The notes beneath the pieces were generated by a model. The model saw only the letters and a program-made list of their open reading frames with translations, made no database searches and was not told the DNA's origin. From Marinobacter salinus (GTDB lineage: Bacteria; Pseudomonadota; Gammaproteobacteria; Pseudomonadales; Oleiphilaceae), in contig NZ_CP017715.1 of NCBI RefSeq assembly GCF_001854125.1, positions 3,782,001-3,846,000 of the forward strand: a stretch of DNA of 64,000 nucleotides, written 5' to 3'. Below, one piece after another: positions 1-8,550 of this stretch. The position numbers were made by a program, and so were the translations under genes. The stretch's first letter is position 1, and each line of letters starts with the position of its first letter.

Positions 1-333
1 CATGGCTGCTTCGCGGTTGGTGAGGTGTCCTTCGAGGACCAGGGGCGGAGTCGTGTGATTGGTCGGAACCGAGGCCTGCTCAGAGTCTATGGGGAGCACG
101 GCAGTGGCTTGTTCATGGGCGCGGAAATGTTTGGCCCGGCGGCGGAACATATTGCCCACTTACTGGCGTGGTCGGCCCAGCGGCGACTGACCGTAAGTGA
201 AATGCTGGAAATGCCGTTTTACCATCCGGTGATCGAGGAGGGGCTGAGAACCGCCCTGAAAGACCTGAGCCGTAACCTCAGCATTGGTCCGGCACCTGAA
301 GAGGGGTGTACCGATTGCGGACCCGGTGTTTAA
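1..333 (+). CDS. Dihydrolipoamide dehydrogenase-like protein, C-terminal part (cut by window edge)
   Basis: The frame is open from the first base and ends at a TAA, giving about 110 residues of a C-terminus. The visible part matches the dimerisation domain of the pyridine nucleotide-disulfide oxidoreductases (dihydrolipoamide dehydrogenase group): a [17 protein letters not shown] strand, then [15 protein letters not shown], then FYHPVIEEG. In that family the His-Pro...Glu of the last segment is the catalytic His/Glu pair that serves the partner subunit's disulfide. The FAD and NAD domains lie outside the window, so the exact substrate cannot be judged. A GTG at 25 would be an internal codon, not a start. 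Confidence 0.75.
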   Translation, partial: HGCFAVGEVSFEDQGRSRVIGRNRGLLRVYGEHGSGLFMGAEMFGPAAEHIAHLLAWSAQRRLTVSEMLEMPFYHPVIEEGLRTALKDLSRNLSIGPAPEEGCTDCGPGV

Positions 334-503
334 TAGCTTTAATAAACAGTAGGTTACCCCGTAATTTCGGTTGTTTAAATATTGATTTAAAAATCAATAA
401 CCAATAACTATTAAAAGGATTGGCTAACTACACTTCCCGATGCTTGGTTGAATGCCCTAAAGTAGAAACATATTGAATCCCTAAACTGTCAAGGAGACGC
501 GCA

Positions 504-977
504 ATGGGTAAGAACTTTATTGGTCTGGATACCGAAAAGACGGCAAAACTTGCCGATTCGCTGAACGATCTGCTGTCCAACTACCAGATCTTTTATATGA
601 ACGTGCGTGGGTACCACTGGAACATTAAGGGTGACAACTTCTTCGAGCTGCACGTGAAATTTGAAGAGCTCTACGATGACCTGCTACTGAAAATCGACGA
701 AATTGCCGAGCGGGTACTCACTCTTGGCCATCGTCCTGCGCACGCCTACAGCACCTATATTGAGCGTTCCGAAGTGCCCGAGCGGAAGGACGTTTCCGAT
801 GGTAAGGAAGCCATGGAAAACATTGTGGAAAGTTTTGCCAAGTTGATTGGCAAACAGCGTGAACTGCTGAGCCTCGCTGGTGAAGCGGAAGACGAAGGCA
901 CTGTGGCGCTGATGAGCGATTATATTTCCCAGCAGGAAAAGACGGTGTGGATGTATCGCAGTTACCTCGGCCACTAA
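504..977 (+). CDS. dps: Dps family ferritin-like DNA-protection protein
   Basis: 157 residues, the usual Dps length. Dps proteins form 12-subunit shells that oxidise and store iron and protect DNA in stress or stationary phase. The inter-subunit ferroxidase signature is visible at about residues 37-58 (YHWNIKGDNFFELH then KFEELYDD; His38, His50, Glu54). The Lys-containing N-terminus is short. AAGGAG at 491-496 is eight bases upstream of the ATG and fixes the start. The gene stands alone: 170 bases of AT-rich sequence precede it and a rho-independent terminator follows at 1001. Confidence 0.93.
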   Translation: MGKNFIGLDTEKTAKLADSLNDLLSNYQIFYMNVRGYHWNIKGDNFFELHVKFEELYDDLLLKIDEIAERVLTLGHRPAHAYSTYIERSEVPERKDVSDGKEAMENIVESFAKLIGKQRELLSLAGEAEDEGTVALMSDYISQQEKTVWMYRSYLGH

Positions 978-1000
978 GCTGGTCGAAGCAGTAGATCTGA

Positions 1001-1023
1001 CCGGGCAACAAGCCCGGTTTTTT
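1001..1023 (+). terminator. Rho-independent terminator of dps
   Basis: Stem CCGGGC / GCCCGG (1001-1006 and 1012-1017) with a five-base loop, followed by six T. It lies 23 bases after the dps stop. Its end touches the stop codon of the opposite-strand flavoprotein gene, for which there is no T-run in the right direction. Confidence 0.85.
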
Positions 1024-2146
1024 ATACCGCCAGGCTTACTGGAGGTATTTCCTGATGCAGGAACCACTTCTCCGTCACCACCTTTCGGGTGAACCAGTGT
1101 GAGCGCATCAGGGCACTGGCCAGTGGCGTCTTGACCCAGTCCGGTACCTGCCAGCCCTGTTCTGTGTCGCCTGCCCGGTTGCCGAATCGTTCGGCAATGG
1201 CATCTCCGTATATTTGCAGGGCGGAGGCGGAATAGTCGGGGGCATGTTCTATCACGTCGGCCGCCATCAAGGCTGACTCAATCGCAGGTCGTATACCCTC
1301 GCCACTCTGGGTATAGGCCAGCCCGGCAGAATCACCGATCAGCATAATTCCGTCATCCAGCAGTGGCCGTTCTGCGTGCGCATACAGAAGGTACGCGTGG
1401 CCCTTGAACCGGCCTGGCAGGTCTGGGGGAATTCGGCCTGTGGCCTTCATTTCATCCACAAAGGCCTGAAGGTGTGCGGTCAGCTTGTGATTGTCTTCCC
1501 TGCCCAGTCCGATGTTCAGGTAGTTGCCCTTTCGAAATACCCAGGCGTAGCCCTTGAGGTCCCTGCAAAACCAGAGCTCGGGTGTGTCACCACGAGCCTG
1601 ACAGGTTGCTGCCTGCTCGGGTGTCATTTCAAACTCAACTTCTTTCGCTGCCACCACGGTTTCGTGACTGCCGGGGCCCTCTCCCAGGAGTCGGGCGACG
1701 GGGCAGAAGTGTCCTCCGGCTCCCACGATGAGGGGCGCTTCCCAGGTGTCGTTGACTATCCAGTTTGCCCCCTTTCGAACAATGGACCTGACGGGAGTGG
1801 AGAGCTGTTTGGGGGCCTCGACCCGATCCAACAGATACGCGTCAAATTCGCAGCGGCGAATGCCATAGCTCACGATATCGCCGTGGTCGTTTTCCACGGC
1901 CGGTTGCCCCATCATGCCAATCCGGAACCGGCGGATCGGCTGAAGTGTCCGGCTGTTGCCGTAATCGTCGAGATCAATGCGCAACGTTTCCATCACCGCC
2001 GGTGTGACCCAGCCGGCGCAGGTCTTGTCCCGGGGGAAGTCCTGTTTGTCGATGATCAGTATTCGTTTTCCGCTGTCTTTCAGAGCGTGAGCCAGGGTTG
2101 AACCCGCCGGACCGGCGCCGACGATGATGAGGTCATAATATTCCAT
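1022..2146 (-). CDS. FAD-dependent oxidoreductase, geranylgeranyl reductase-like
   Basis: 374 residues. The N-terminus has a FAD-binding Rossmann motif (DLIIVGAGPAGSTLAHAL, then IIDK at about 31-34), followed by KTCAGWV and a second FAD contact GDSAGLAYTQSGEGIRPA at about 270-287. This pattern is typical of the geranylgeranyl-reductase-like group of flavoproteins, which reduce double bonds of lipids or isoprenoids. The start codon overlaps the stop of the upstream cfa gene (ATGA), so the two are translationally coupled. A lipid-modifying role acting on the same membrane phospholipids is a reasonable inference; the substrate is unknown. Confidence 0.8.
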   Translation of the reverse strand: MEYYDLIIVGAGPAGSTLAHALKDSGKRILIIDKQDFPRDKTCAGWVTPAVMETLRIDLDDYGNSRTLQPIRRFRIGMMGQPAVENDHGDIVSYGIRRCEFDAYLLDRVEAPKQLSTPVRSIVRKGANWIVNDTWEAPLIVGAGGHFCPVARLLGEGPGSHETVVAAKEVEFEMTPEQAATCQARGDTPELWFCRDLKGYAWVFRKGNYLNIGLGREDNHKLTAHLQAFVDEMKATGRIPPDLPGRFKGHAYLLYAHAERPLLDDGIMLIGDSAGLAYTQSGEGIRPAIESALMAADVIEHAPDYSASALQIYGDAIAERFGNRAGDTEQGWQVPDWVKTPLASALMRSHWFTRKVVTEKWFLHQEIPPVSLAV

Positions 2147-3459
2147 CAGGCCTCCTCCGGTGCCGCTGGAAAGGCGTAAAGGTCCTGACGGTTTTGGGGC
2201 AACCGGTTGTTGTCTCCGTGAGTGAAGACCACCTGGAACAGCTGCAGCGAACCGGCTCTGAACGCCGCAATGGAACCAGCCAGATACATGCGCCAGGCGC
2301 GGGTGAAGTGCTCGTCGTACATTGTCGAGACTTCCTCTTCATTGCTGCTGAACCGCTCCATCCAGTGCGTCAGTGTCTGGGCATAGTGAAGCCGGAGATT
2401 CTCGACATCCAAAACGGAGAAGTCACCGTGCTCGCAGATTTCCATGAACTCTCCGATGCTGGGCGGGTAGGCGCCCGGGAAAATGCGTTTTTCGATCCAG
2501 GCATTCATCAGCATAGGGCGATTGCGGCCGATACTGTGCAAGAGTGCAATGCCATCGGGTTTGAGGCTTCGCTTGATCAGCTCGGACAGTGCCAGGTAAT
2601 TTTCCTTTCCGACATGCTCTAGCATGCCAATGGACACAAAGGCATCGTACTGACCGTTTATGTTGCGGTAGTCGTCCTCAATGAAGTTGACAAGCTGGTC
2701 CAGATTTTCTTTGCGGGCCTGTTCCCGGGCATAGGTGAGCTGCTCTTTTGAGATATTGTAAGCGTCGACTCTGACGCCATAATGCCGGGCCATATATCGA
2801 GCCAGCCCGCCCCATCCACAGCCGGCCTCAACCACGGTCATGCCGGGCCTTAATCTTAGCTTGCGACACACGTGCTCCAGCTTGGCAAGCTGCGCTTGCT
2901 CCAGAGTCAGCTCGGGCCGTTCGTAATAGGCGCAGGTATACTGCATGGCAGCATGGTCCAGCCAGAGCTGGTAGAACTCATTGCCCAGGTCGTAATGGTG
3001 GTGAATGTTTTCCTTTGCTTCAGCAATTCCGGTGGGGCGTGGATTGTGATTTCGCCAGAGGGCCTCGAGCCACTTCGGCCATTTTTGCCGTGCAGCATGG
3101 ACCGCCCGGTACAGGGTTTCCATCAGATCGGGCAAGTCACCCTCTACTTCCAGTCGCCCTGCGCTGTACAAGTCGCCAAAGGCAAGGTTGGGATTGGTGA
3201 CCAGTGAATAGAGAGCCTTGGGATCACTGAGGTGTATGGTGAACCGGGCCTCCTGATCCCCGATGTCAATCAATTCGCCGTTCCACAACCGGAATCTCAC
3301 CGGCGGCGACCCTGCCATTCTCATCAGTTTGGCGACGAGCCAGCGTTCGTAGCTGTGAGGGTTTCTGTCTGTCCGGGTCTGTTCCAGTGGCAAGGTCAAT
3401 ACGTGAGGCTTATGTTCACGTTCGGCCTGCGTGGATTTTTGGGCAGTACTCTGATCCAT
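2146..3459 (-). CDS. cfa: Cyclopropane-fatty-acyl-phospholipid synthase family methyltransferase
   Basis: 437 residues. The enzyme family transfers a methylene group from S-adenosylmethionine to cis double bonds of membrane phospholipid acyl chains. The SAM-binding motif VVEAGCGWGGLARYMA lies at about 210-225. The family segment QYTCAYYERPELTLEQAQ precedes it. The C-terminal half (SIGMLEHVG, SIGRNRP, FIFPGAYPPSIGE-like) follows the Cfa pattern. Cyclopropanation protects membranes in stationary phase. First gene of a two-gene unit with the flavoprotein, which starts inside this gene's stop. About 230 gene-free bases lie upstream, holding the promoter; no operator was recognised there. Paralogues that add a plain methyl group exist, so the product could be a methyl-branched lipid. 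Confidence 0.88.
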   Translation of the reverse strand: MDQSTAQKSTQAEREHKPHVLTLPLEQTRTDRNPHSYERWLVAKLMRMAGSPPVRFRLWNGELIDIGDQEARFTIHLSDPKALYSLVTNPNLAFGDLYSAGRLEVEGDLPDLMETLYRAVHAARQKWPKWLEALWRNHNPRPTGIAEAKENIHHHYDLGNEFYQLWLDHAAMQYTCAYYERPELTLEQAQLAKLEHVCRKLRLRPGMTVVEAGCGWGGLARYMARHYGVRVDAYNISKEQLTYAREQARKENLDQLVNFIEDDYRNINGQYDAFVSIGMLEHVGKENYLALSELIKRSLKPDGIALLHSIGRNRPMLMNAWIEKRIFPGAYPPSIGEFMEICEHGDFSVLDVENLRLHYAQTLTHWMERFSSNEEEVSTMYDEHFTRAWRMYLAGSIAAFRAGSLQLFQVVFTHGDNNRLPQNRQDLYAFPAAPEEA

Positions 3460-3654
3460 GGATCGTGCTCTCCTTTTTGCCTTAACCTCAACGTCACTGT
3501 TACGGATGACGCCCTGACGTCACCGAATACTGATCTGAGAATCGTCGACTATTTGTTCAGTATAGAAAACGATTGGATTTTGTCAGGTTAGCGGCTTATC
3601 GAGGATAGCCATGAGCCTAAAGGCAGAAACCGGAAAGAGCGAGAATGGGCAGAT

Positions 3655-3683
3655 AAAAAAAACCGGGCTCGGGGCCCGGTTTT
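3655..3683 (-). terminator. Rho-independent terminator of the TRAP operon
   Basis: Read on the minus strand: CCGGGCC, a short loop, GCCCGG, then a run of seven or more T. It lies just downstream of the dctM stop at 3691. Confidence 0.85.
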
Positions 3684-3690
3684 CAGAAGA

Positions 3691-4986
3691 TCAGTACGTG
3701 GCACTCATCCCGAACCACTCCGGGAAAATCACAATGAGTGCCAGCACCAGTATCTGTATGAGGATAAAGGGGATGATGCCCTTGTAGATATCCGTCGTTT
3801 TAACGTTCGGCGGGGCCACCCCCTTCAGGTAGAAGAGCGAGAAACCAAAGGGTGGTGTCAAAAAGCTCGTCTGCAGGTTCATGGCGATCAGAATGGCGAA
3901 CCAGAGCATGTTGATACCCATGGCTTCTGCCACCGGCGCCAGAATCGGCACGATGATGAAGGCAATCTCCACAAAGTCGATGAAGAACCCGAGCACCAGA
4001 ATGACCAGCATGGCGAGAATGATGAATCCCCACTTTTCACCAGGTAACGCATGCAGCCAGCCTTCAAGGATATAGTCGCCACCGGTATAGCTGAATACCA
4101 TGGAGAATGCGGTGGCGCCGATCAGGATCGCGAACACCATGGCGGTGACCTTCACGGTGTCCTTGGCGCTGTCCCAGACCATCCGGAACGAGAACTGGCG
4201 GTAAATAATGGCCAGAACAACCGCGCCTACTCCGCCCAGCGCGGAAGATTCCGTAGGTGTTGCAATACCCGCAAAGATTGACCCCAGAACAACAACGATC
4301 AGAGCGAGCGGAGGAATAATGGCGAGCAGTGCAGAGGCGACTTCCTGCTTGCGGGATCTCGTTGGATCCTCCGGCATCGCTGGCGCGGTTTCCGGCCTCA
4401 GGCGGGTCATGACCAGAATGTAGATAATGTACAGGCCGATCAGCACGATGCCCGGCCAGACCGCTGCCTTGAACAGATCCCCGACCGGCAGACCCAGTAC
4501 GTCGCCCAGAATGATCAAGATGATGGACGGCGGCACGATCTGTCCCAAAGTCCCCGCTGCGCAGATGCTGCCTGTGGCCAGGCGCTTGTCGTACTTGTGT
4601 GCGAGCATCACGGGCAGGGAAATCAGGCCCATGGCAACAACGCTGGCGCCCACCACCCCGGTTGATGCTGCCAGCAATGCCCCGACCAGAACGGTTGAGA
4701 TGGCGAGACCACCTGGCAACCCGCCAAAAAGGCGGCCCATGGATGTCAGCAGTTGTTCAGCCAGCTTGGTGCGCTGGAGAACAACGCCCATGAAGATAAA
4801 CAGAGGAACCGCCATCAGCACGGTATTCTGCATCACGCTCATGATGCGATAGGGCATGAACGCGAAAAGATCCATGCCTTCAGAGAAAACGCCAAAGAAG
4901 AGCGCGACGCCGCCAAAGGTAAAGGCAACCGGGAAGCCCAGCATCAGCATGATGAGTGCCGCCCCAAACATGATTAGACCGATCAT
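3691..4986 (-). CDS. dctM: TRAP transporter large permease (DctM family)
   Basis: 431 residues, almost wholly hydrophobic, with about 12 predicted membrane helices. This is the ion-coupled transport subunit of tripartite ATP-independent periplasmic (TRAP) transporters. Family signatures are present: VPLFIFMGVVLQRT near 60-73, GLPGGLAISTVLVGALLAASTGVVGAS near 88-115, and NLQTSFLTPPFGFSLFYLKG near 370-390. It overlaps the small permease gene by four bases (ATGA). Third gene of the dctP-dctQ-dctM unit. Confidence 0.93.
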   Translation of the reverse strand: MIGLIMFGAALIMLMLGFPVAFTFGGVALFFGVFSEGMDLFAFMPYRIMSVMQNTVLMAVPLFIFMGVVLQRTKLAEQLLTSMGRLFGGLPGGLAISTVLVGALLAASTGVVGASVVAMGLISLPVMLAHKYDKRLATGSICAAGTLGQIVPPSIILIILGDVLGLPVGDLFKAAVWPGIVLIGLYIIYILVMTRLRPETAPAMPEDPTRSRKQEVASALLAIIPPLALIVVVLGSIFAGIATPTESSALGGVGAVVLAIIYRQFSFRMVWDSAKDTVKVTAMVFAILIGATAFSMVFSYTGGDYILEGWLHALPGEKWGFIILAMLVILVLGFFIDFVEIAFIIVPILAPVAEAMGINMLWFAILIAMNLQTSFLTPPFGFSLFYLKGVAPPNVKTTDIYKGIIPFILIQILVLALIVIFPEWFGMSATY

Positions 4987-5528
4987 GCCAGGCCCTCCCC
5001 GCTGTGCTCCACTTCGTAGCTTTTCTCACCGGACAGCACCCGAATCGCGAAAGTCACCATGCCAAGGCCACTGGTTGCAATAAAGAATGCTGATACGGGG
5101 ATAACGGCTTTAATAATCCAGCGATAGGGCAGGCCGCCGGGATCACCGCTGCCTTCGCCCATAGAGTAGGAATCGAGCGCAAAATCGTAACCGTAAGAGC
5201 CAATGAGGTAGGCGAACGGGATAACGAAAAGAACCGCGCCCGACAGGTTAACCCAGGCCTTGGCCTTGTTGCTCCAGTTCGTGTAGAAAACATCTACACG
5301 TACGTGGCCATCCGTGCGGAGCGCGTAAGGAATACCAAGCAGGAAAACAACCGAGTAAAGGTGCCATTCCATCTCCTGCATGCCAATTGAAACTTCGTTG
5401 AACGCGTAGCGGGACACAACATCATAAAAGACGTTGCCGGCCATCAGTATCATGGCAGCACAGGCAACCCAGCCACAGAGATTGGATAGTCGGGCCAGGC
5501 CCTCATCCAGTTTGATAATCCACCGCAT
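4983..5528 (-). CDS. dctQ: TRAP transporter small permease (DctQ family)
   Basis: 181 residues with four hydrophobic segments (about 15-40, 50-70, 95-118 and 140-165). The motif EWHLYSVVFLLGIPYALRTDGHVRVDVFY at about 52-81 is characteristic of DctQ subunits; it is longer here than a short motif but clear. DctQ couples the binding protein to the large permease. It lies between dctP, 103 bases upstream, and dctM, which it overlaps by four bases. Confidence 0.92.
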   Translation of the reverse strand: MRWIIKLDEGLARLSNLCGWVACAAMILMAGNVFYDVVSRYAFNEVSIGMQEMEWHLYSVVFLLGIPYALRTDGHVRVDVFYTNWSNKAKAWVNLSGAVLFVIPFAYLIGSYGYDFALDSYSMGEGSGDPGGLPYRWIIKAVIPVSAFFIATSGLGMVTFAIRVLSGEKSYEVEHSGEGLA

Positions 5529-5577
5529 TTCCAGTCCTCCGCCAAGCGGATTGGCGATTTTTCAGATTCTATAAACG

Positions 5578-5612
5578 AGAAAACCGGGATCGCCCAGAGA
5601 GAACGATCCCGG
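5578..5612 (-). terminator. Hairpin between dctP and dctQ (attenuator or mRNA stabiliser)
   Basis: Minus-strand stem CCGGGATCG / CGATCCCGG (5604-5612 with 5584-5592), nine base pairs, eleven-base loop, followed by only four T. It lies directly after the dctP stop. Such intercistronic hairpins commonly let the periplasmic binding protein be made in excess over the permease; that use here is inferred. Confidence 0.65.
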
Positions 5613-5631
5613 CTCAGGAACGGCTGATATC

Positions 5632-6708
5632 TTACTCGACTTCGGCCATTGTGTTGAGGTATGCGCGCTCTGAAATATCAGTGTAAGCGCGTGTCTTCTC
5701 CAGATAGTCTTCCTGGGACTCAACAATCTTGGCGGCAAGTTCGTCACCAGCGGCAGCTTCCTTCAGCAGCTTCTGGTTAGCCTTGTACATGGTCTGGAAC
5801 ACTTCTGTCGGGAACTTCTTGATCTGGACGTTCGGATACTCTTCCTTGATGCTGGCCCAGGCCTTCGCGTTTTCATGCTGCGACTGGATCAGCATGTCGT
5901 ACGCGGCAGTCCGCATGGAGATGCGCAAGATTTCCTGAAGGTCAGCCGGCAGCTTGTCCCAGACTTTCTGGTTGACCAGGAACTGCAGCTCGGTTGCAGG
6001 TTCGTGCCAGCCGGTGTAGTAGTAGTCGGCAATCTGCTGGAAGCCGAGACGCAGGTCCAGAGCCGGGCCTACCCACTCAACAGCATCGATGGTGTTCCGC
6101 TCAAGGGCGGTATAAAGCTCACCCGGTGCGATATTGGTCGGGCTGACGCCAACCTCGGAAAAGACTTCACCGGCGAACCCCGGGATACGCATCTTCAGAC
6201 CCTGAAGATCTTCTATAGATTTGATTTCCTTGCGGAACCAGCCACCCATCTGGATGCCGGTGTTGCCGCCCGGGAAGGACTTCAGTCCCAGAGGCTCGTA
6301 CACTTCCTGCATCAGCTCCATGCCGTCGCCGTAGTAGAACCACGCGTACTGCTCGAGAGCGGTCATACCGAATGGCATGCTGGTGAAAAACAGGGTGTTG
6401 GGTACCTTGCCTTTCCAGTAGTAGGAGGCGGAATGCCCCATGTCATATTGTCCGGCCCTGACCATATCAAACACGCCCAGTGGGGCTTTGTGCTTATTAG
6501 AGGAGTCAATGCGGATTTTCAGTCGGCCATCAGACATCTTCTCGGCCATGGCCGCCATGCTTTTGGTGGCGTCACCAAAAATCGGGAAGTTCGGCCCCCA
6601 GGTTTCTGCGAGACGGAGTGTGAATGTGTCTTGTGCGAGCGCTTGTGTGGCGGCAAAGGTGGTTGCTACAGCCAGCACAGCCGCGGAAAGAACAGAACGG
6701 ATCTTCAT
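5632..6708 (-). CDS. dctP: TRAP transporter substrate-binding protein (DctP family, TakP-like)
   Basis: 358 residues. A Sec signal peptide is clear (charged start, hydrophobic core, ALA then Gln26), so the protein is periplasmic. The DctP core is present: LKMRIPGFAGEVF with Arg174, the family's carboxylate-binding arginine, and PGELYTALERNTIDAVEWVGP, which is the pattern seen in the TakP branch that binds 2-oxo acids. The substrate is therefore probably an organic acid, but the sequence alone does not settle which. First gene of the TRAP operon; transcription would begin in 6709-6851, where an 18-base palindrome lies. Confidence 0.9.
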   Translation of the reverse strand: MKIRSVLSAAVLAVATTFAATQALAQDTFTLRLAETWGPNFPIFGDATKSMAAMAEKMSDGRLKIRIDSSNKHKAPLGVFDMVRAGQYDMGHSASYYWKGKVPNTLFFTSMPFGMTALEQYAWFYYGDGMELMQEVYEPLGLKSFPGGNTGIQMGGWFRKEIKSIEDLQGLKMRIPGFAGEVFSEVGVSPTNIAPGELYTALERNTIDAVEWVGPALDLRLGFQQIADYYYTGWHEPATELQFLVNQKVWDKLPADLQEILRISMRTAAYDMLIQSQHENAKAWASIKEEYPNVQIKKFPTEVFQTMYKANQKLLKEAAAGDELAAKIVESQEDYLEKTRAYTDISERAYLNTMAEVE

Positions 6709-6830
6709 TGCTCTTCTATCCTCTTATCGTTTTTGTATTTTAGAGTGTCTTCCAGTGGGGAAGGGTCAACTCTTAACGCTAGCCCAAGGTAGCAATTATC
6801 GGTAGTAAACGGAATGAAAAACACTTTCAT

Positions 6831-6848
6831 CTACGACCTAGGTCGTAG
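6831..6848. promoter_or_regulatory. Perfect 18-base palindrome upstream of the TRAP operon
   Basis: CTACGACCTAGGTCGTAG reads the same on both strands. It lies 122 bases before the dctP start and three bases past the stop of the ferritin-like gene. It has no T-run, so it is not an ordinary terminator. The TAC...GTA ends are the kind of half-site many NarL/LuxR-type regulators use. A regulator of the TRAP genes is plausible; the protein is unknown. Confidence 0.5.
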
Positions 6849-6851
6849 GTG

Positions 6852-7310
6852 TTAAACGTCGTCCATCCGGCCGATCTGGCGAGCCAGGCGCATCGCTTCG
6901 TGCTCCTCCAGAGCTTTCAGGTCCTCCAGCAAGCTTTTTGCTTCGGGGATTTCGGCTTTGCCGATCAGGGCATCATAAAGATCCATGACCTGGTCATGAA
7001 AATCGAAAATTTCCCGCTCAATACCTTCAAAATCAAGATCCGCGTAATGAGTATCACAAGTTCGGTTTCTTTCGATCGGCTTGTGATTGGCGTAATCGTA
7101 AAGTCGAGTTTGCATGGCTCTGGGGTCGGCCTGTTTCTCGAACTCGGCCACCGCTTTTTCCAGAAGGCTTTCATGACTGCTGACATAGTCGAGAAGAGCG
7201 CTCGCCCGCTCGTTGGTGTTCTTTGCTGCGGATTCATGGAGGCATTTGGCAAGATGGGCGTGTAACTGGCGCGTCCAGTCGATGAGATCTTCAAAGGTTT
7301 TTATTTCCAT
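6852..7310 (-). CDS. Hypothetical protein, ferritin-like helical bundle
   Basis: 152 residues from the ATG at 7310, which is preceded by AGGAG at the right distance; the frame stays open further upstream but without a better site. I do not recognise a named family. The protein looks all-helical and acidic, with spaced Glu/His pairs (SSHESLLEKAV, FDFHDQVMDLYDAL, LKALEEHEAMRLARQ). The last resembles the E-x-x-H iron ligands of rubrerythrin/ferritin-like bundles. A cytoplasmic metal-binding or stress protein is a guess from these residues only. It is transcribed alone, divergent from the GH84 gene. Confidence 0.7.
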   Translation of the reverse strand: MEIKTFEDLIDWTRQLHAHLAKCLHESAAKNTNERASALLDYVSSHESLLEKAVAEFEKQADPRAMQTRLYDYANHKPIERNRTCDTHYADLDFEGIEREIFDFHDQVMDLYDALIGKAEIPEAKSLLEDLKALEEHEAMRLARQIGRMDDV

Positions 7311-7473
7311 GGCAGGCTCCTGAAGTCCGTTGTTTTTATGAATTGGTTTAATGACCAGTCTAGTCAATATTGTTGCCAATTGTCTCGTTGCAGCTTTCCG
7401 CGAGGCCTTCGCTGATTACACGGATGTATCAGGTCGGTTATTATCAAAGTTCCTGTTAACGGAAAGTGAGGTC

Positions 7474-8541
7474 ATGATGACCATGCTGGGGATCATCGAG
7501 GGATTTTACGGGCCCATGTGGAACTGGCAGGAGCGTCGGCAACTTGTGCGCTCCCTGGCTGCTCACGGTTACGGTTTTTATCTTTATGCACCCAAGGCAG
7601 ACGTGTTTCTGCGCCGGCGCTGGCAGGAGCCTCATCCGCCGGCAGTGGCTGCGGAGTTGGCGGATTTTGCCCGTTTCTGCCGGACGGAGGGTTTACGCTT
7701 CGGCATTGGATTGAGTCCGTTCGAGATTTTTAATCACTTTGATGACGACGCACGGGCAGCGCTGGCGGACAAGCTGGCATGGCTTGACCGGATCGGCATT
7801 GACGAGCTCGCGATTCTGTTCGACGACATGCGCTCGGATACGCCGGATCTGGCAGAAACCCAGGTTGAGATCGTGCACTGGATCAAGGAGCGCACCTCCG
7901 CGAAACAGCTGAGTGTCTGCCCAAGTTACTATTCCGACGATCCGGTACTGGACCGGGTGTTCGGCGAGCGACCGGCAGATTACCTGGAGGCGCTCGGTCG
8001 CAAACTGGACCACTCCGTCAATGTGTTCTGGACCGGCGAGGAGGTCTGTTCCCGGGAAATTTCCCCGGGCCATCTCAAACGAGTAGGGGACTTGCTGGGG
8101 CGTAAGCCGGTTCTCTGGGATAACTACCCGGTCAATGACGGAGACCGGATGTCACAGCACCTGCACCTGCGGGCATTTACTGGCAGGTCGGCCGCGAATG
8201 CGGCTCATATTGCCGGCCATGGCATCAATCCCGCGTTACAGCCGACGTTAACAGCGATTCCTGCCATTACCCTGGCCGAGTCCTATCGCCTCGGACCGCA
8301 GTACCAGTACGGCCAGGCGTTTCGCCATGCGGCCCGGGAGGTTCTGGGGCGGGACCTGGCAGCTCAGTTGCTCGCAGACCTGCTGGTGCTTCAGGACGCT
8401 GGGCTGAGTCGCATCAGTGATGAAAAGCGGCAAAGCCTCCAGCACACCTATGACGCGTTTGACCACCCTGCTGCAAACGAGATCCTGCGCTGGCTGGGCG
8501 GCGAGTACCAGGTCACCGACGAGATGGTTGAGACCCAGTAA
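7474..8541 (+). CDS. GH84 family beta-N-acetylglucosaminidase (O-GlcNAcase-type)
   Basis: 355 residues from the ATG at 7474, next to a GTGAGG site; the longer frame from 7351 adds unrelated sequence. The catalytic domain of glycoside hydrolase family 84 is plain: GIIEGFYGPMW near the N-terminus, ILFDDM with the catalytic Asp117-Asp118 pair, PSYYSDDPVLDRVFG, FWTGEEVCS and DNYPVND. These enzymes cleave terminal beta-N-acetylglucosamine, in animals from serine/threonine of proteins. No signal peptide is visible, so it would act in the cytoplasm. The extra carbohydrate-binding domains of clostridial members are absent. Neighbours give no pathway. Confidence 0.85.
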   Translation: MMTMLGIIEGFYGPMWNWQERRQLVRSLAAHGYGFYLYAPKADVFLRRRWQEPHPPAVAAELADFARFCRTEGLRFGIGLSPFEIFNHFDDDARAALADKLAWLDRIGIDELAILFDDMRSDTPDLAETQVEIVHWIKERTSAKQLSVCPSYYSDDPVLDRVFGERPADYLEALGRKLDHSVNVFWTGEEVCSREISPGHLKRVGDLLGRKPVLWDNYPVNDGDRMSQHLHLRAFTGRSAANAAHIAGHGINPALQPTLTAIPAITLAESYRLGPQYQYGQAFRHAAREVLGRDLAAQLLADLLVLQDAGLSRISDEKRQSLQHTYDAFDHPAANEILRWLGGEYQVTDEMVETQ

Positions 8542-8550
8542 CCGGGCTGA

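Noticed and set aside
1376-2101. 241-codon plus-strand frame inside the flavoprotein gene
   Set aside because: Antisense shadow; the minus-strand protein has two FAD motifs.
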